64,000 bases of DNA. It comes from Ruminococcus sp. GTDB lineage: Bacteria; Bacillota; Clostridia; Oscillospirales; Ruminococcaceae. Numbering within the stretch: position 1 is the stretch's first letter; every line of letters starts with the position of its first letter. Positions 1 through 9,238 of this stretch are shown one piece after another. A program made the translations under genes and the position numbers. The stretch covers positions 62,001 through 126,000 of the forward strand of contig JAJPYB010000009.1 of assembly GCA_021205185.1 (NCBI GenBank), read 5' to 3'. The notes beneath the pieces were generated by a model. The model was not told the origin of the DNA. It made no database searches and saw only the letters and a program-made list of their open reading frames with translations.

Positions 1-1
1 G

Positions 2-361
2 GTTGCAGCTATGAATCCGGCTTACCTTGACAGAGCTTCAGTTCCTGACAGCGCTCTTGAAGAGGAAAAGAAGATTATGCTCGCTCAGATGTCTGAGGAT
101 CCAAAAATGGCCAGCAAGCCTGAGCAGGTTAAGGTAAAGATTGTTGAAGGAAAAATTGGTAAGTTCTATTCTGAAAACTGCTTGTTGGAGCAGGCATTCG
201 TTAAGGACGACAAGGTTTCAGTTGGCAAGTATGTTGAAGCTGCTGCTTCAAAGTTCGGCGGAGCTATCAAGGTTGTAGACTTCGTTCGTTTTGAGCGTGG
301 CGAAGGCGTTGAAAAGAAGGCTGACAATTTCGCAGACGAAGTTGCAAGCATGATTAAGTAA
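2..361 (+). CDS. tsf: Elongation factor Ts, C-terminal part (5' end outside window)
   Basis: Open frame from the left edge; EF-Ts C-terminal sequence (VKIVEGKIGKFYSENCLLEQAFVKDD..., ends ASMIK). Confidence 0.93.
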   Translation, partial: VAAMNPAYLDRASVPDSALEEEKKIMLAQMSEDPKMASKPEQVKVKIVEGKIGKFYSENCLLEQAFVKDDKVSVGKYVEAAASKFGGAIKVVDFVRFERGEGVEKKADNFADEVASMIK

Positions 362-381
362 TTTATCAGAGCAATACTTTT

Positions 382-413
382 AAAAGGACGGTGCTTTCCG
401 TCCTTTTATTTTA
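382..413 (+). terminator. Rho-independent terminator after tsf
   Basis: AAAAGGACGG-tgcttt-CCGTCCTTTT followed by T-rich tract. Confidence 0.85.
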
Positions 414-441
414 GCTGTTCAAAATCAAAGGAGTTATTTTT

Positions 442-1812
442 ATGATTCATAAATTCAAGCTTGGCGGTTTTAATATTATTCTTGACGTAAATTCTGGCGG
501 CGTTCACAGCGTGGACGAGCTTACATATGATTTGCTTGATTTTGCCGCACCTCCGTTTGATGAGGAAAACTTAAAGGCTTGCATTAACGCTCTTAGCGAC
601 AGGTATGGCAAGGATGATATAAAGGAAGCCTTTGACGAGGTCAAAAAGCTTTATGATGAAAAGATTTTGTTTTCAGAGGATGATTATGAAAAGTACGCTA
701 AGTACTCGGTTGCTTCTCCTATAAAGGCGATGTGCTTGCATATAGCGCACGACTGTAATCTGAGATGTAAATATTGCTTTGCTTCAACCGGCGACTTCGG
801 CGAGGGAAGAAAGCTTATGAGCTTTGAAACCGGAAAAGCAGCGATTGATTTTCTTCTCAACAATTCTGGTGACAGAGTTAATCTGGAGCTTGACTTTTTC
901 GGCGGTGAGCCGCTTATGAACTTTGATGTAGTAAAGCAAATTGTCAGGTATGCAAGAAGCAAGGAAAAAGAATATAACAAGAATTTCAGATTTACAATTA
1001 CCACTAACGGAATGCTTTTGACGGACGACAAAATTGACTTTATAAACGAGGAAATGTCAAACGTTGTACTTTCTATCGACGGCAGAAAAGAGGTAAATGA
1101 CAGACTCAGGGTCAGAGTTGACGGACGGGGAAGCTACGACAAGATTCTTGACGGCTATAAAAGGCTGGTTGCAAAAAGAGGGGACAAGGACTATTACGTT
1201 CGTGGAACCTATACAAAATACAACCTCGACTTTTCAAACGACGTAATGCATCTTTACGATTTAGGCTTTGATCAGGTTTCTGTTGAGCCTGTTATGGCGG
1301 ATAAAGAGCTTCCGTTTGCAATAACTGATGACGATATAGAAGCTATCAGCCGTGAATATGAGGTGCTTACTGAAAAGCTTGAAAACATTCGTGAAAATGG
1401 CGGATTTTGTAATTTCTTCCACTTTATGCTTGACCTTGATCAAGGCCCTTGTGCTATAAAGCGATTAAGAGGCTGTGGAAGCGGAAACGAGTATGTTGCT
1501 ATAACTCCTGACGGAGATATTTATCCCTGCCACCAGTTCGTTGGTATTCCTGAGTTTAAAATGGGAAATCTTGAGGACGGAACTTTTGATATGGAAATGA
1601 AAAAGAGATTTGCCGCTACTCACGTTTACGCAAAAGAGGATTGTAAAAAATGCTGGGCGAAGTTTTATTGCTCAGGCGGTTGTAACGCTAACAATTTCTT
1701 GTACGAGGGCGATATTTTAAAGGCTCATAAGCTTTCCTGCAAGCTTCAGAAGAAGCGATTGGAGTGCGCTATAATGCTTCAAATAAAAAGACATTTGGAA
1801 AAAGAGGCGTAA
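442..1812 (+). CDS. scfB: Radical SAM/SPASM thioether-forming SCIFF peptide maturase
   Basis: CNLRCKYC radical-SAM motif; SPASM cysteines (CGSGNEYVAITPDGDIYPCHQF, CKKCWAKFYCSGGCNANN); N-terminus typical of SCIFF maturases. Confidence 0.85.
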   Translation: MIHKFKLGGFNIILDVNSGGVHSVDELTYDLLDFAAPPFDEENLKACINALSDRYGKDDIKEAFDEVKKLYDEKILFSEDDYEKYAKYSVASPIKAMCLHIAHDCNLRCKYCFASTGDFGEGRKLMSFETGKAAIDFLLNNSGDRVNLELDFFGGEPLMNFDVVKQIVRYARSKEKEYNKNFRFTITTNGMLLTDDKIDFINEEMSNVVLSIDGRKEVNDRLRVRVDGRGSYDKILDGYKRLVAKRGDKDYYVRGTYTKYNLDFSNDVMHLYDLGFDQVSVEPVMADKELPFAITDDDIEAISREYEVLTEKLENIRENGGFCNFFHFMLDLDQGPCAIKRLRGCGSGNEYVAITPDGDIYPCHQFVGIPEFKMGNLEDGTFDMEMKKRFAATHVYAKEDCKKCWAKFYCSGGCNANNFLYEGDILKAHKLSCKLQKKRLECAIMLQIKRHLEKEA

Positions 1813-1822
1813 AACAAAGCTC

Positions 1823-1851
1823 TTGCAAAAACATACAAAGTATAGTATAAT
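1823..1851 (+). promoter_or_regulatory. Putative sigma-A promoter for glyA
   Basis: TTGCAA - 17 nt - TATAAT. Confidence 0.6.
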
Positions 1852-1934
1852 GTACTCATAGCTTAGCTTTAAAAGAGCAGGCAATCAGTTTTGATTTAAA
1901 AAACAACAATTTAAGCAACGGAGGGACATCTTTT

Positions 1935-3179
1935 ATGGAAATGATGGATACAATCGGCTATGTTACGCAGTTTGATAGCGAGGTAGGAGAGGCTATGAAT
2001 GCTGAGCTCAAGCGTCAACGCAGAAATCTTGAGCTTATCGCTAGCGAAAACATAGTTTCAGGCGCAGTAATGGCAGCAATGGGAAGCGTTTTGACTAACA
2101 AATACGCAGAGGGCTATCCTTCAAAGCGTTATTACGGCGGTTGTGAATGCGTCGACGTAGTTGAAAATATCGCTATTGACAGAGCTTGTAAGCTTTTTGG
2201 CGCAAAGTACGCAAACGTGCAGCCGCACTCAGGAGCGCAGGCAAATACAGCAGTATATTTTGCACTTGTAAATCCTGGTGACACTATTATGGGAATGAGC
2301 TTGGCTCATGGCGGACATTTAACTCACGGAAGCCCTGTAAATATTTCGGGTAAGTATTTTAATTTCGTTTCTTATGAGCTGGGCGACAACGAGAGAATCG
2401 ATTACGATGAAATTGAGCGCAAGGCTTTGGAATGCAAGCCAAAGCTTATAGTAGCAGGAGCTTCTGCATATCCTAGAATTATCGACTTTGAAAGAATTTC
2501 CAAGATTGCAAAGAAGGTCGGAGCGTATTTTATGGTTGATATGGCTCACATTGCTGGTCTTGTTGCTGCCGGTGAGCATCCGACTCCTGTTGGAATTGCT
2601 GACATAGTTACAACAACAACTCACAAGACTTTGAGAGGTCCAAGAGGCGGTCTTATTTTAACAAACGATGATGAGCTTATTAAGAAGATTAACAAGGCTA
2701 TTTTCCCTGGAACTCAAGGCGGCCCTCTTGAACACGTTATTGCTGCTAAAGCTGTTTGCTTTGGCGAAGCACTAAAGCCTGAATTTAAGGAATATCAGCA
2801 TCAGGTTGTCTTAAACGCAAAGGCACTTGCTGATGCGCTTGTAGAAAAAGGCTTCAGACTTGTTTCAGGCGGTACTGACAATCACCTGATGCTTGTTGAC
2901 CTACAGCCGTTTAATGTTACTGGTAAAGAGCTGGAGCATAGACTTGACGAGGTTTATATTACAGTAAACAAAAATGCAATTCCTAACGATCCTCAGAAGC
3001 CATTCGTTACAAGCGGTATCAGAATTGGAACTCCTGCTGTAACCACAAGAGGTCTTAAAGAGGACGATATGAGGATAATTGCTGAGTGTATTTACCTTAC
3101 AGCAACAGATTTTGAAAACAAAGCAGACGAGATAAGAGCAACGGTAACCGCTCTTTGTGAAAAGTATCCTTTGTACTAA
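1935..3179 (+). CDS. glyA: Serine hydroxymethyltransferase
   Basis: Full-length homology; PLP lysine motif [14 protein letters not shown]. Confidence 0.97.
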   Translation: MEMMDTIGYVTQFDSEVGEAMNAELKRQRRNLELIASENIVSGAVMAAMGSVLTNKYAEGYPSKRYYGGCECVDVVENIAIDRACKLFGAKYANVQPHSGAQANTAVYFALVNPGDTIMGMSLAHGGHLTHGSPVNISGKYFNFVSYELGDNERIDYDEIERKALECKPKLIVAGASAYPRIIDFERISKIAKKVGAYFMVDMAHIAGLVAAGEHPTPVGIADIVTTTTHKTLRGPRGGLILTNDDELIKKINKAIFPGTQGGPLEHVIAAKAVCFGEALKPEFKEYQHQVVLNAKALADALVEKGFRLVSGGTDNHLMLVDLQPFNVTGKELEHRLDEVYITVNKNAIPNDPQKPFVTSGIRIGTPAVTTRGLKEDDMRIIAECIYLTATDFENKADEIRATVTALCEKYPLY

Positions 3180-3207
3180 ACTTAAATATTAAGGAGCCTG
3201 AACGAAA

Positions 3208-4473
3208 ATGAACAAGCCTTTGGCGGACAGAATCAGACCAAATAAGCTTGACGACATTGTCGGACAGGCTCATTTGCTTGGTAAAGATAAACCGCTCAGA
3301 AGAATAATTGAAAGCGGTAAAATTCCAAATATGATTTTTTATGGTCCTTCGGGAACAGGAAAAACAACCGTTGCGAGAATAATTTCTGAAAATACAAATT
3401 TGAAAATGTATAAGCTGAACGGAACGAGCGCATCTGTTTCGGACATAAAGGACATCATCGCTTCAACCGATACCTTCGAGGGATATAATGGAATACTTTT
3501 GTATCTCGATGAAATTCAGTATCTGAATAAAAAGCAGCAGCAATCTCTTTTAGAGTATATAGAAAACGGAAAAATTACGCTTATTGCTTCAACGACCGAA
3601 AATCCATATTTCTATGTTTTCGGAGCTATTATAAGCCGCTCGACAGTGTTTGAATTTAAGCCAATCTCATGGAAGGACACGGCAGTAGCCGTAAAGAGAG
3701 CATTTCAGATTTTATCAGATGAAAATAAGGTGCGGCTTTCGCTTGACAAGGGAGTAGTTGAACATATAGCTAAAGGCTGCGGCGGCGACGTCAGAAAGTC
3801 AATCAACACGGTTGAGCTTTGCTTTTTGTCGGCTGATAAGACAGACGACAGAATGTTCGTATCTTTAGAGAACGCTAAGCTTTTAACTCAGAAGAGCAAT
3901 CTGAGATATGATAAAGCGGGGGACGAGCATTATGATATTCTCTCGGCTTTTCAAAAGTCTATCAGAGGAAGCGATGAGAATGCAGCGCTACATTATGCCG
4001 CAAGGCTTATAGAAGCAGGTGATTTGCCTTCTCTTTGCCGACGACTTTTAGTAATTGCATCGGAGGATATAGGACTTGCGTATCCTCTCGGAATAGTTGT
4101 TGCAAAATCAGCGGTTGACGCAGCTTTACAGCTAGGCTTGCCGGAAGCGAGAATACCTCTTGCCGAAGCTATTATTTTGCTTTGCACAGCACCGAAGTCT
4201 AACAGCGCAAAGGTAGCGATTGACGCAGCTTTAGCTGATGTAAGGGCAGGCTTGTCAGGCAGCATTCCCAGACAGCTTCAAAATGTTCACTTAGACGGTG
4301 ATGACGTAGCTGTAAAGGGTCAGCACTATCTTTATCCGCACGACTATAAAAATCACTGGGTCGAGCAGCAATATCTTCCAGATACATTAAAGGACAGAGT
4401 ATATTATGAATTTGGCGATAACAAGCAGGAGAAAACAGCGCTTGAATATCGAAAGAAGATAAGAGAAAAGTAA
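3208..4473 (+). CDS. rarA: Replication-associated recombination protein RarA/MgsA (AAA ATPase)
   Basis: Walker A GPSGTGKTT, Walker B YLDEIQ, ADRIRPNKLDDIVGQ N-terminus. Confidence 0.9.
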   Translation: MNKPLADRIRPNKLDDIVGQAHLLGKDKPLRRIIESGKIPNMIFYGPSGTGKTTVARIISENTNLKMYKLNGTSASVSDIKDIIASTDTFEGYNGILLYLDEIQYLNKKQQQSLLEYIENGKITLIASTTENPYFYVFGAIISRSTVFEFKPISWKDTAVAVKRAFQILSDENKVRLSLDKGVVEHIAKGCGGDVRKSINTVELCFLSADKTDDRMFVSLENAKLLTQKSNLRYDKAGDEHYDILSAFQKSIRGSDENAALHYAARLIEAGDLPSLCRRLLVIASEDIGLAYPLGIVVAKSAVDAALQLGLPEARIPLAEAIILLCTAPKSNSAKVAIDAALADVRAGLSGSIPRQLQNVHLDGDDVAVKGQHYLYPHDYKNHWVEQQYLPDTLKDRVYYEFGDNKQEKTALEYRKKIREK

Positions 4474-4484
4474 ATCTTGATAGC

Positions 4485-4518
4485 AAGAAAGGGCAGCTTA
4501 ACCAGTTGCCCTTTCTTT
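4485..4518. terminator. Bidirectional terminator between convergent rarA and mgtA units
   Basis: Perfect 11-bp stem AAGAAAGGGCA/TGCCCTTTCTT with A- and T-rich flanks. Confidence 0.8.
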
Positions 4519-4536
4519 ATCTTTAGCAAATTTTAA

Positions 4537-4680
4537 TTACTTTCTCTTTGGCTTCATTCCCCAGAAAACAGCATTCATAAGAATGACAATCACTGCAACA
4601 ACAATCATGGATACCCAAAAGCCAATGTTCAATCCAAAAATCTGAGCATTGCCGAGAAGCTTCGTTATAATATTTGTCAT
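4537..4680 (-). CDS. Small 47-aa hydrophobic membrane protein directly downstream of mgtA (not in supplied ORF track)
   Basis: ATG preceded by AGGAGGTAATTATT; translation MTNIITKLLGNAQIFGLNIGFWVSMIVVAVIVILMNAVFWGMKPKRK*; one hydrophobic segment and a basic tail; starts about 14 nt after the mgtA stop. Confidence 0.8.
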   Translation of the reverse strand: MTNIITKLLGNAQIFGLNIGFWVSMIVVAVIVILMNAVFWGMKPKRK

Positions 4681-4694
4681 AATAATTACCTCCT

Positions 4695-7460
4695 TTATAA
4701 CAACTCACCATAATGGCGAACATAAGCTTTCTTCAAGCTGGTGGCCAGCAGCATATATAAAAGTATGCAAGGAATCAAATAGAGAAAATAGCTTGCAGGT
4801 AGTGCAACAAATCCCAGTAAAGTGCCAAATGTGGTAAATGGAATGATAGTAAGTACTGTAATTCCAGTCAACGTCATCAATGTCAAAGGTGCAGAAGCAT
4901 GACTTTGAATAAACGGTAGTTTTGGCGTACGTATCATATGGATAACAAGCGTTTGACTCCACATCGATTCAACGAACCAGCCTGCTTGGAACATTGCCAT
5001 ATATTTAAATTGCATTTCTGCAAGCTCAACACCGCTAAAATGTGTAGCCAAATCATTATATAACACGCCGCCTGATACATACATCGGGCAAAATACAAAA
5101 TACATAAATATGTAGGTTGTAAAATCAAAAATGGAACTTGTAGGTCCGATCCAAATCATAAAGCTGCCAACGCTTGAAGCATCCCACTTTCTAGGCATCG
5201 CAATAAATTCTTTGTCTACATTGTCCCACGGAATAGCTGTACAGCTCAAATCGTATATCAAATTCAAGAAAATCAAATGTACGCTCATCATTGGTAAGAA
5301 TGGTAGTAGAGCAGATGCAGCAAGAACAGAAAACATATTTCCAAAGTTTGATGACGCTGTCATTTTGATATATTTAATCATATTCGCATAAGTCTTTCGT
5401 CCTTCAATAATTCCTTGTTCTAAAACCATAAGGTCTTTTTCCAGCAGAATTATATCCGCAGATTCCTTTGCTACGTCAACTGCTGTATCAACTGAAATTC
5501 CAATATCAGCCGCTTTCATTGCAGCGGCGTCGTTTATTCCGTCGCCCATAAATCCGACAGTATGACCGCTTTCTCTAAGAACCGATACAATTCTAGCCTT
5601 TTGGTCGGGCGTCAGTTTTGCAAATACGTCTGTTTTTTCAGCAGCTTTTGCAAGCTCTTTGTCTGTCATATGCTCTAAATCAGAGCCTAAGAGCATATTG
5701 CGAACCTTGAGCCCTACCTGAGCGCAAATAGTACGAGTTACCTTATCGTTGTCACCGGTAAGAATTTTTGTGCGAACGCCATGATCAGCTAAAGCTTGAA
5801 TAGCGTCAGCGGTAGATTCCTTTGGCGGATCTAGAAATGCAAGATAGCCGATCAGCACCATATCTATTTCGTCTTTGATGCTAAAAATTCCAACAGACGA
5901 CGGATTTGTTTTATGTGCAATGCACAAAACTCGGAAGCCCTTTTCATTTAGGTCGTCCGCTGTTTGTAAAATTCTTCCACGAACCTCAGCTGTAAGCGGC
6001 TTAACTTCGCCGTTAACATCTGCATACGAGCAAACTGAAAGCATTTCCTCTACGGCGCCCTTTGTAATCATTTGTGTTTTACCAGTTTTATCCTGTACAA
6101 CAGTGGTAAGGCGGCGGCGCTCAAAGTCAAATGGAATTTCATCAACCTTTACATAATGCTCTGACAAATCCGTTAGCTGAGGATTTTCTTGCTCTTCCTC
6201 TTCTGTTTTTTGAATGATTGCTAAGTCCATCAGGTTTTTATATCCTGTTTGAAAATAGCTGTTTAAATATGCGTGTCTTAAAACTCTGCTGTCCTCTTTG
6301 CCGTCTACGTTCAAATGATATTCCAAAACGACCTTGTCTTGTGTAAGCGTACCTGTTTTGTCTGTGCAGAGTATATCAATCGCGCCAAAATTCTGAATTG
6401 AATTTAAATTCTTTACAATCGTCTGCTTTTTGCTCATTGATACTGCGCCTTTTGCAAGACAGGTTGTAACAATCATCGGCAGCATTTCAGGCGTCAATCC
6501 TACAGCAATTGATATTGCAAACAAAAATGCAGACAGCCAGTCGCCCTTGGTTATACCGTTTATTACAAATACAAGCGGTACCATAATCATCATAAACCTT
6601 ATGAGCACCCAAGAAACGGCGTTGACGCCCTTTGTAAAGCTTGTTTCAACAGCATCACCTGCTACAGCTGATGCCATAGAACCAAATAACGTATTATCGC
6701 CGACGCAGACTGCGACTGCGGTAGCGCTTCCTGATATAACATTACTGCCCATAAAAGCAATATTTGAATACTCGGTTACGTTGTCTGTCTTTTCAGTAGC
6801 ATTCGGCGTTTTTTCAATCGGTTCACTTTCACCAGTAAGGCTTGCTTGACTGACAAATAAATCCTTTGCTTCTAAAATACGAACATCAGCGGGAATCATA
6901 TCCCCAGCTGACAGATGTATAATATCTCCGACAACTACTTCATCTAGTGGTATTTCAGACATTGAAGCTTCTCTTCTGGTTACGGTACAGGTAGTTGTTA
7001 TCATTTCAAGAAGCCTTTCTGCAGCATTACCGCTTCTTGATTCCTGAACAAATCTGAGCGTTCCTGAAATCACAACCATTGTGAGGATAATAACAACTGT
7101 TAAGCAATCAAAATCTTCAGGCACACAACCGAAAAGGGAAAAGTACGGAAAAATCATATCTGTTATTGTTGAAACAACAGCCAAGCAAAATAGGATTGCT
7201 GTAAACGGATTGATAAAGGCACCAGCTAAACGCTGTGGTAGTGACTTTTTCTTTTCTCTCGTTACTTTGTTTGAACCGTTTATAGATCTGCTTTCTTCAA
7301 CTTGATCTTCGTCTAATCCTGTAAGCTTTGTATTTAGCTTCGACAAAACCGCTGACGTGGGATTGGTTGCCGCAAAATTCAGACGATTGTTTTGCTCATC
7401 ACGTATAATAGCCTTTTGCGTCATTTTGTGTAAATTCTGTCTTGATAGTTTCTTGTTCAT
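4695..7460 (-). CDS. mgtA: Magnesium-translocating P-type ATPase (copy 1)
   Basis: DKTGTLT phosphorylation motif, TGES, MLTGDN-type and GDGINDAAA motifs, [10 protein letters not shown] typical of P3B Mg ATPases; start set at ATG 7460 because the ORF-track start (7475) lies in the SD GGAGGTAAG. Confidence 0.93.
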   Translation of the reverse strand: MNKKLSRQNLHKMTQKAIIRDEQNNRLNFAATNPTSAVLSKLNTKLTGLDEDQVEESRSINGSNKVTREKKKSLPQRLAGAFINPFTAILFCLAVVSTITDMIFPYFSLFGCVPEDFDCLTVVIILTMVVISGTLRFVQESRSGNAAERLLEMITTTCTVTRREASMSEIPLDEVVVGDIIHLSAGDMIPADVRILEAKDLFVSQASLTGESEPIEKTPNATEKTDNVTEYSNIAFMGSNVISGSATAVAVCVGDNTLFGSMASAVAGDAVETSFTKGVNAVSWVLIRFMMIMVPLVFVINGITKGDWLSAFLFAISIAVGLTPEMLPMIVTTCLAKGAVSMSKKQTIVKNLNSIQNFGAIDILCTDKTGTLTQDKVVLEYHLNVDGKEDSRVLRHAYLNSYFQTGYKNLMDLAIIQKTEEEEQENPQLTDLSEHYVKVDEIPFDFERRRLTTVVQDKTGKTQMITKGAVEEMLSVCSYADVNGEVKPLTAEVRGRILQTADDLNEKGFRVLCIAHKTNPSSVGIFSIKDEIDMVLIGYLAFLDPPKESTADAIQALADHGVRTKILTGDNDKVTRTICAQVGLKVRNMLLGSDLEHMTDKELAKAAEKTDVFAKLTPDQKARIVSVLRESGHTVGFMGDGINDAAAMKAADIGISVDTAVDVAKESADIILLEKDLMVLEQGIIEGRKTYANMIKYIKMTASSNFGNMFSVLAASALLPFLPMMSVHLIFLNLIYDLSCTAIPWDNVDKEFIAMPRKWDASSVGSFMIWIGPTSSIFDFTTYIFMYFVFCPMYVSGGVLYNDLATHFSGVELAEMQFKYMAMFQAGWFVESMWSQTLVIHMIRTPKLPFIQSHASAPLTLMTLTGITVLTIIPFTTFGTLLGFVALPASYFLYLIPCILLYMLLATSLKKAYVRHYGELL

Positions 7461-7485
7461 TGGACTTACCTCCATTTCTAATTAT

Positions 7486-7575
7486 TTAGTAAAGGATAAG
7501 CTTATCACATAGTTGGACATAATACTCCAAAGGCTGTGTATGCTTATCTCTTCGTGGACTGCCATCAGAGTCCAT
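7486..7575 (-). CDS. Putative 29-aa leader peptide upstream of mgtA (not in supplied ORF track)
   Basis: ATG with SD GGAGGTGA 7 nt upstream; translation MDSDGSPRRDKHTQPLEYYVQLCDKLILY*; stop 25 nt before the mgtA start. Confidence 0.55.
   Translation of the reverse strand: MDSDGSPRRDKHTQPLEYYVQLCDKLILY
7495..7548 (-). promoter_or_regulatory. Composite RNA hairpin overlapping the mgtA leader ORF
   Basis: GATAAGC-ata-CACA-gcct-TTGGA-gtattatg-TCCAA-cta-TGTG-ataa-GCTTATC; three nested complementary segments; second GATAAGC copy gives alternative pairing. Confidence 0.45.
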
Positions 7576-7624
7576 GCCCTTCACCTCCATGCGTGTAAAA
7601 TATCTATGAAAACTGCAATGCAGA

Positions 7625-7936
7625 TTATTGGTTGCTATAACGGTTGCTTTTAGAAATGTAAAACACGTCTATTCCTGCTACTATAATCCATAAAATTATA
7701 GCAACTGTAAACATATGGTCGGAAAACCTAGTGCAAAAGCCTTTTACAACAAAGATAATTCCATTGAGAGTTATCATCGCACCAATATTTTTGCAAAGCG
7801 GTGCTATTTTTATCTTTTTCTTTTCCTCATCAGGCATTATTTTCCACAAGGATAGGTGCTTGTATATTTTCCCAAAGGCAAATATTATACCGCCAATAAC
7901 AAAAAGCATTCCTAAAAATATGCATACATAATCCAT
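7625..7936 (-). CDS. DUF3784-like small membrane protein
   Basis: About three hydrophobic helices with WKIMPDEEKKKIKIAPLCKNIG motif. Confidence 0.6.
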   Translation of the reverse strand: MDYVCIFLGMLFVIGGIIFAFGKIYKHLSLWKIMPDEEKKKIKIAPLCKNIGAMITLNGIIFVVKGFCTRFSDHMFTVAIILWIIVAGIDVFYISKSNRYSNQ

Positions 7937-7955
7937 TTAACTTGCTCCCTTCAAA

Positions 7956-8633
7956 TTACAGAACCTCCCAACCGGCGCTGATTACTTCAGCACGAGTTAG
8001 TATTTGACCGACGATTCCTTCCAGCACTCGGTTTTTAGGCTTCCCAGCAGAATCATATTCAGCAATAATCTCTACTTTATCGCCTACAACATCTCCGCTT
8101 TCTAAATTTGTTAGATAAAGCGTTTTGCACGAATTGCTGTTAATCAGTAGCATTCTAAGGTCGTGCTCTGCTTTTTCGTGACAGGTTACTGAAATACGGT
8201 ATCTTTTTTCAGATTCCTCCTCGATAGTGATTGGATTGATTTTTCTAGCTAACGGTCTAAGCGCCAGATTAGATATTATCAAAATTGTAGCTGCAATTAT
8301 AGCCAGAATGTATATTCCTGAGCTTGCAAGCACACCGATTGCAGCAGTACACCAAAGAGTTGCTGCCGTATTTATTCCGCGAACTGAGGCGCTTTCTTTA
8401 AATATTACGCCGCTGCATAAAAAGCCAACGCCCTGAATAATAGCCGCTGCGACACGAAATGTCTGTTCTGATTCAAAAGCCAAAGGAAACAATGTAAAAA
8501 ATGCGGATCCCATACAAATTAGTACGTTGATTCTAATTCCCGCTGTATGCCCTGTCAGCTGACGTTCAAGTCCTATTGCAAAGCCCAGTACCAACGAAAG
8601 GGCGATTCTTAAAGCAAAATCTGTGTATTCCAT
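7956..8633 (-). CDS. mgtC: MgtC/SapB family protein
   Basis: Hydrophobic N-terminal domain LGFAIGLERQLTGHTAGIRINVLICMGSA and cytosolic C-terminal domain. Confidence 0.9.
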   Translation of the reverse strand: MEYTDFALRIALSLVLGFAIGLERQLTGHTAGIRINVLICMGSAFFTLFPLAFESEQTFRVAAAIIQGVGFLCSGVIFKESASVRGINTAATLWCTAAIGVLASSGIYILAIIAATILIISNLALRPLARKINPITIEEESEKRYRISVTCHEKAEHDLRMLLINSNSCKTLYLTNLESGDVVGDKVEIIAEYDSAGKPKNRVLEGIVGQILTRAEVISAGWEVL

Positions 8634-8662
8634 TTCAGCACCTCTCTGTTTTTATTATACAA

Positions 8663-8713
8663 AAAACGCAAGAAAATTCACAGGTTTAAAACCTTGCGAT
8701 TTCCTTGCGTTTT
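8663..8713 (-). terminator. Terminator or attenuator between the wHTH gene and mgtC
   Basis: On minus strand AAAACGCAAG ... CTTGCGTTTTTTG with T6 tract; extra CTTGC/CGCAAG copies allow alternative pairings. Confidence 0.6.
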
Positions 8714-8733
8714 AGCAAGAATTTTTGATTGCC

Positions 8734-9228
8734 TTAAAGCTTGTCATTGAATTTGTATCCAATACCCCAAATGGTCAGTATGTATTCCGGAGCGTCAGGG
8801 TGAGGTTCAATTTTCTTTCTAAGCTTTCGTATAAAAGCCATGATGTTACTGTCGTCCATCAGGTACTCAGCATCCCATACTGCTTGATAAATTTGCTCCT
8901 TTGTAAAAACCTCGCCGCGATTTCTCGCCAGAAATAACAATATGTCAAACTCCTTTGGCGTTAAAATGATTTCATCCCGTCCTCTGATTACCTTTCTGGC
9001 AATAGGAAGTATATGTAAATCTCCGCAAATGATTTCTGAAAAATCGGGAATGGGTATAGCGTCGCCCAGTTCTAGCAGTATGCTTCTGATTTCGCCGTCC
9101 TTTAAAGCTGATATTGCGTCCTGCAATTCTTTGGCGCTTAGTATATCTGCTGGAGCAGCCTTTAACTTTTCGTTTAGCCAGTTCAGCGCTAAAGCGTCTA
9201 AGCTGACAAAGCCAATGTTGTTTTTCAT
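8734..9228 (-). CDS. OmpR/PhoB-type winged-helix DNA-binding protein lacking a recognizable receiver domain
   Basis: C-terminal trans_reg_C signature (LTPKEFDILLFLARNRGEVFTKEQIYQAVW...IRKLRKKIEP...IWGIGYKF); N-terminal ~70 aa without receiver motifs; SD in the stop region of the upstream mgtA paralog. Confidence 0.8.
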   Translation of the reverse strand: MKNNIGFVSLDALALNWLNEKLKAAPADILSAKELQDAISALKDGEIRSILLELGDAIPIPDFSEIICGDLHILPIARKVIRGRDEIILTPKEFDILLFLARNRGEVFTKEQIYQAVWDAEYLMDDSNIMAFIRKLRKKIEPHPDAPEYILTIWGIGYKFNDKL

Positions 9229-9238
9229 GCTACACCTC

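Noticed and set aside
4523-4723. 66-aa minus [26 protein letters not shown]...
   Set aside because: Wrong frame: it overlaps the better-supported 47-aa ORF at 4537-4680, which has the SD and membrane-protein composition
6430-6849. 139-aa plus-strand ORF
   Set aside because: Antisense to mgtA; composition mirrors the opposite strand; no RBS or family resemblance
7461-7624. Possible M-box (ykoK) Mg2+ riboswitch upstream of mgtA
   Set aside because: Looked for the conserved M-box core on the minus strand and did not recognise it; the region is occupied by the leader ORF. An Infernal search (RF00380) would settle this
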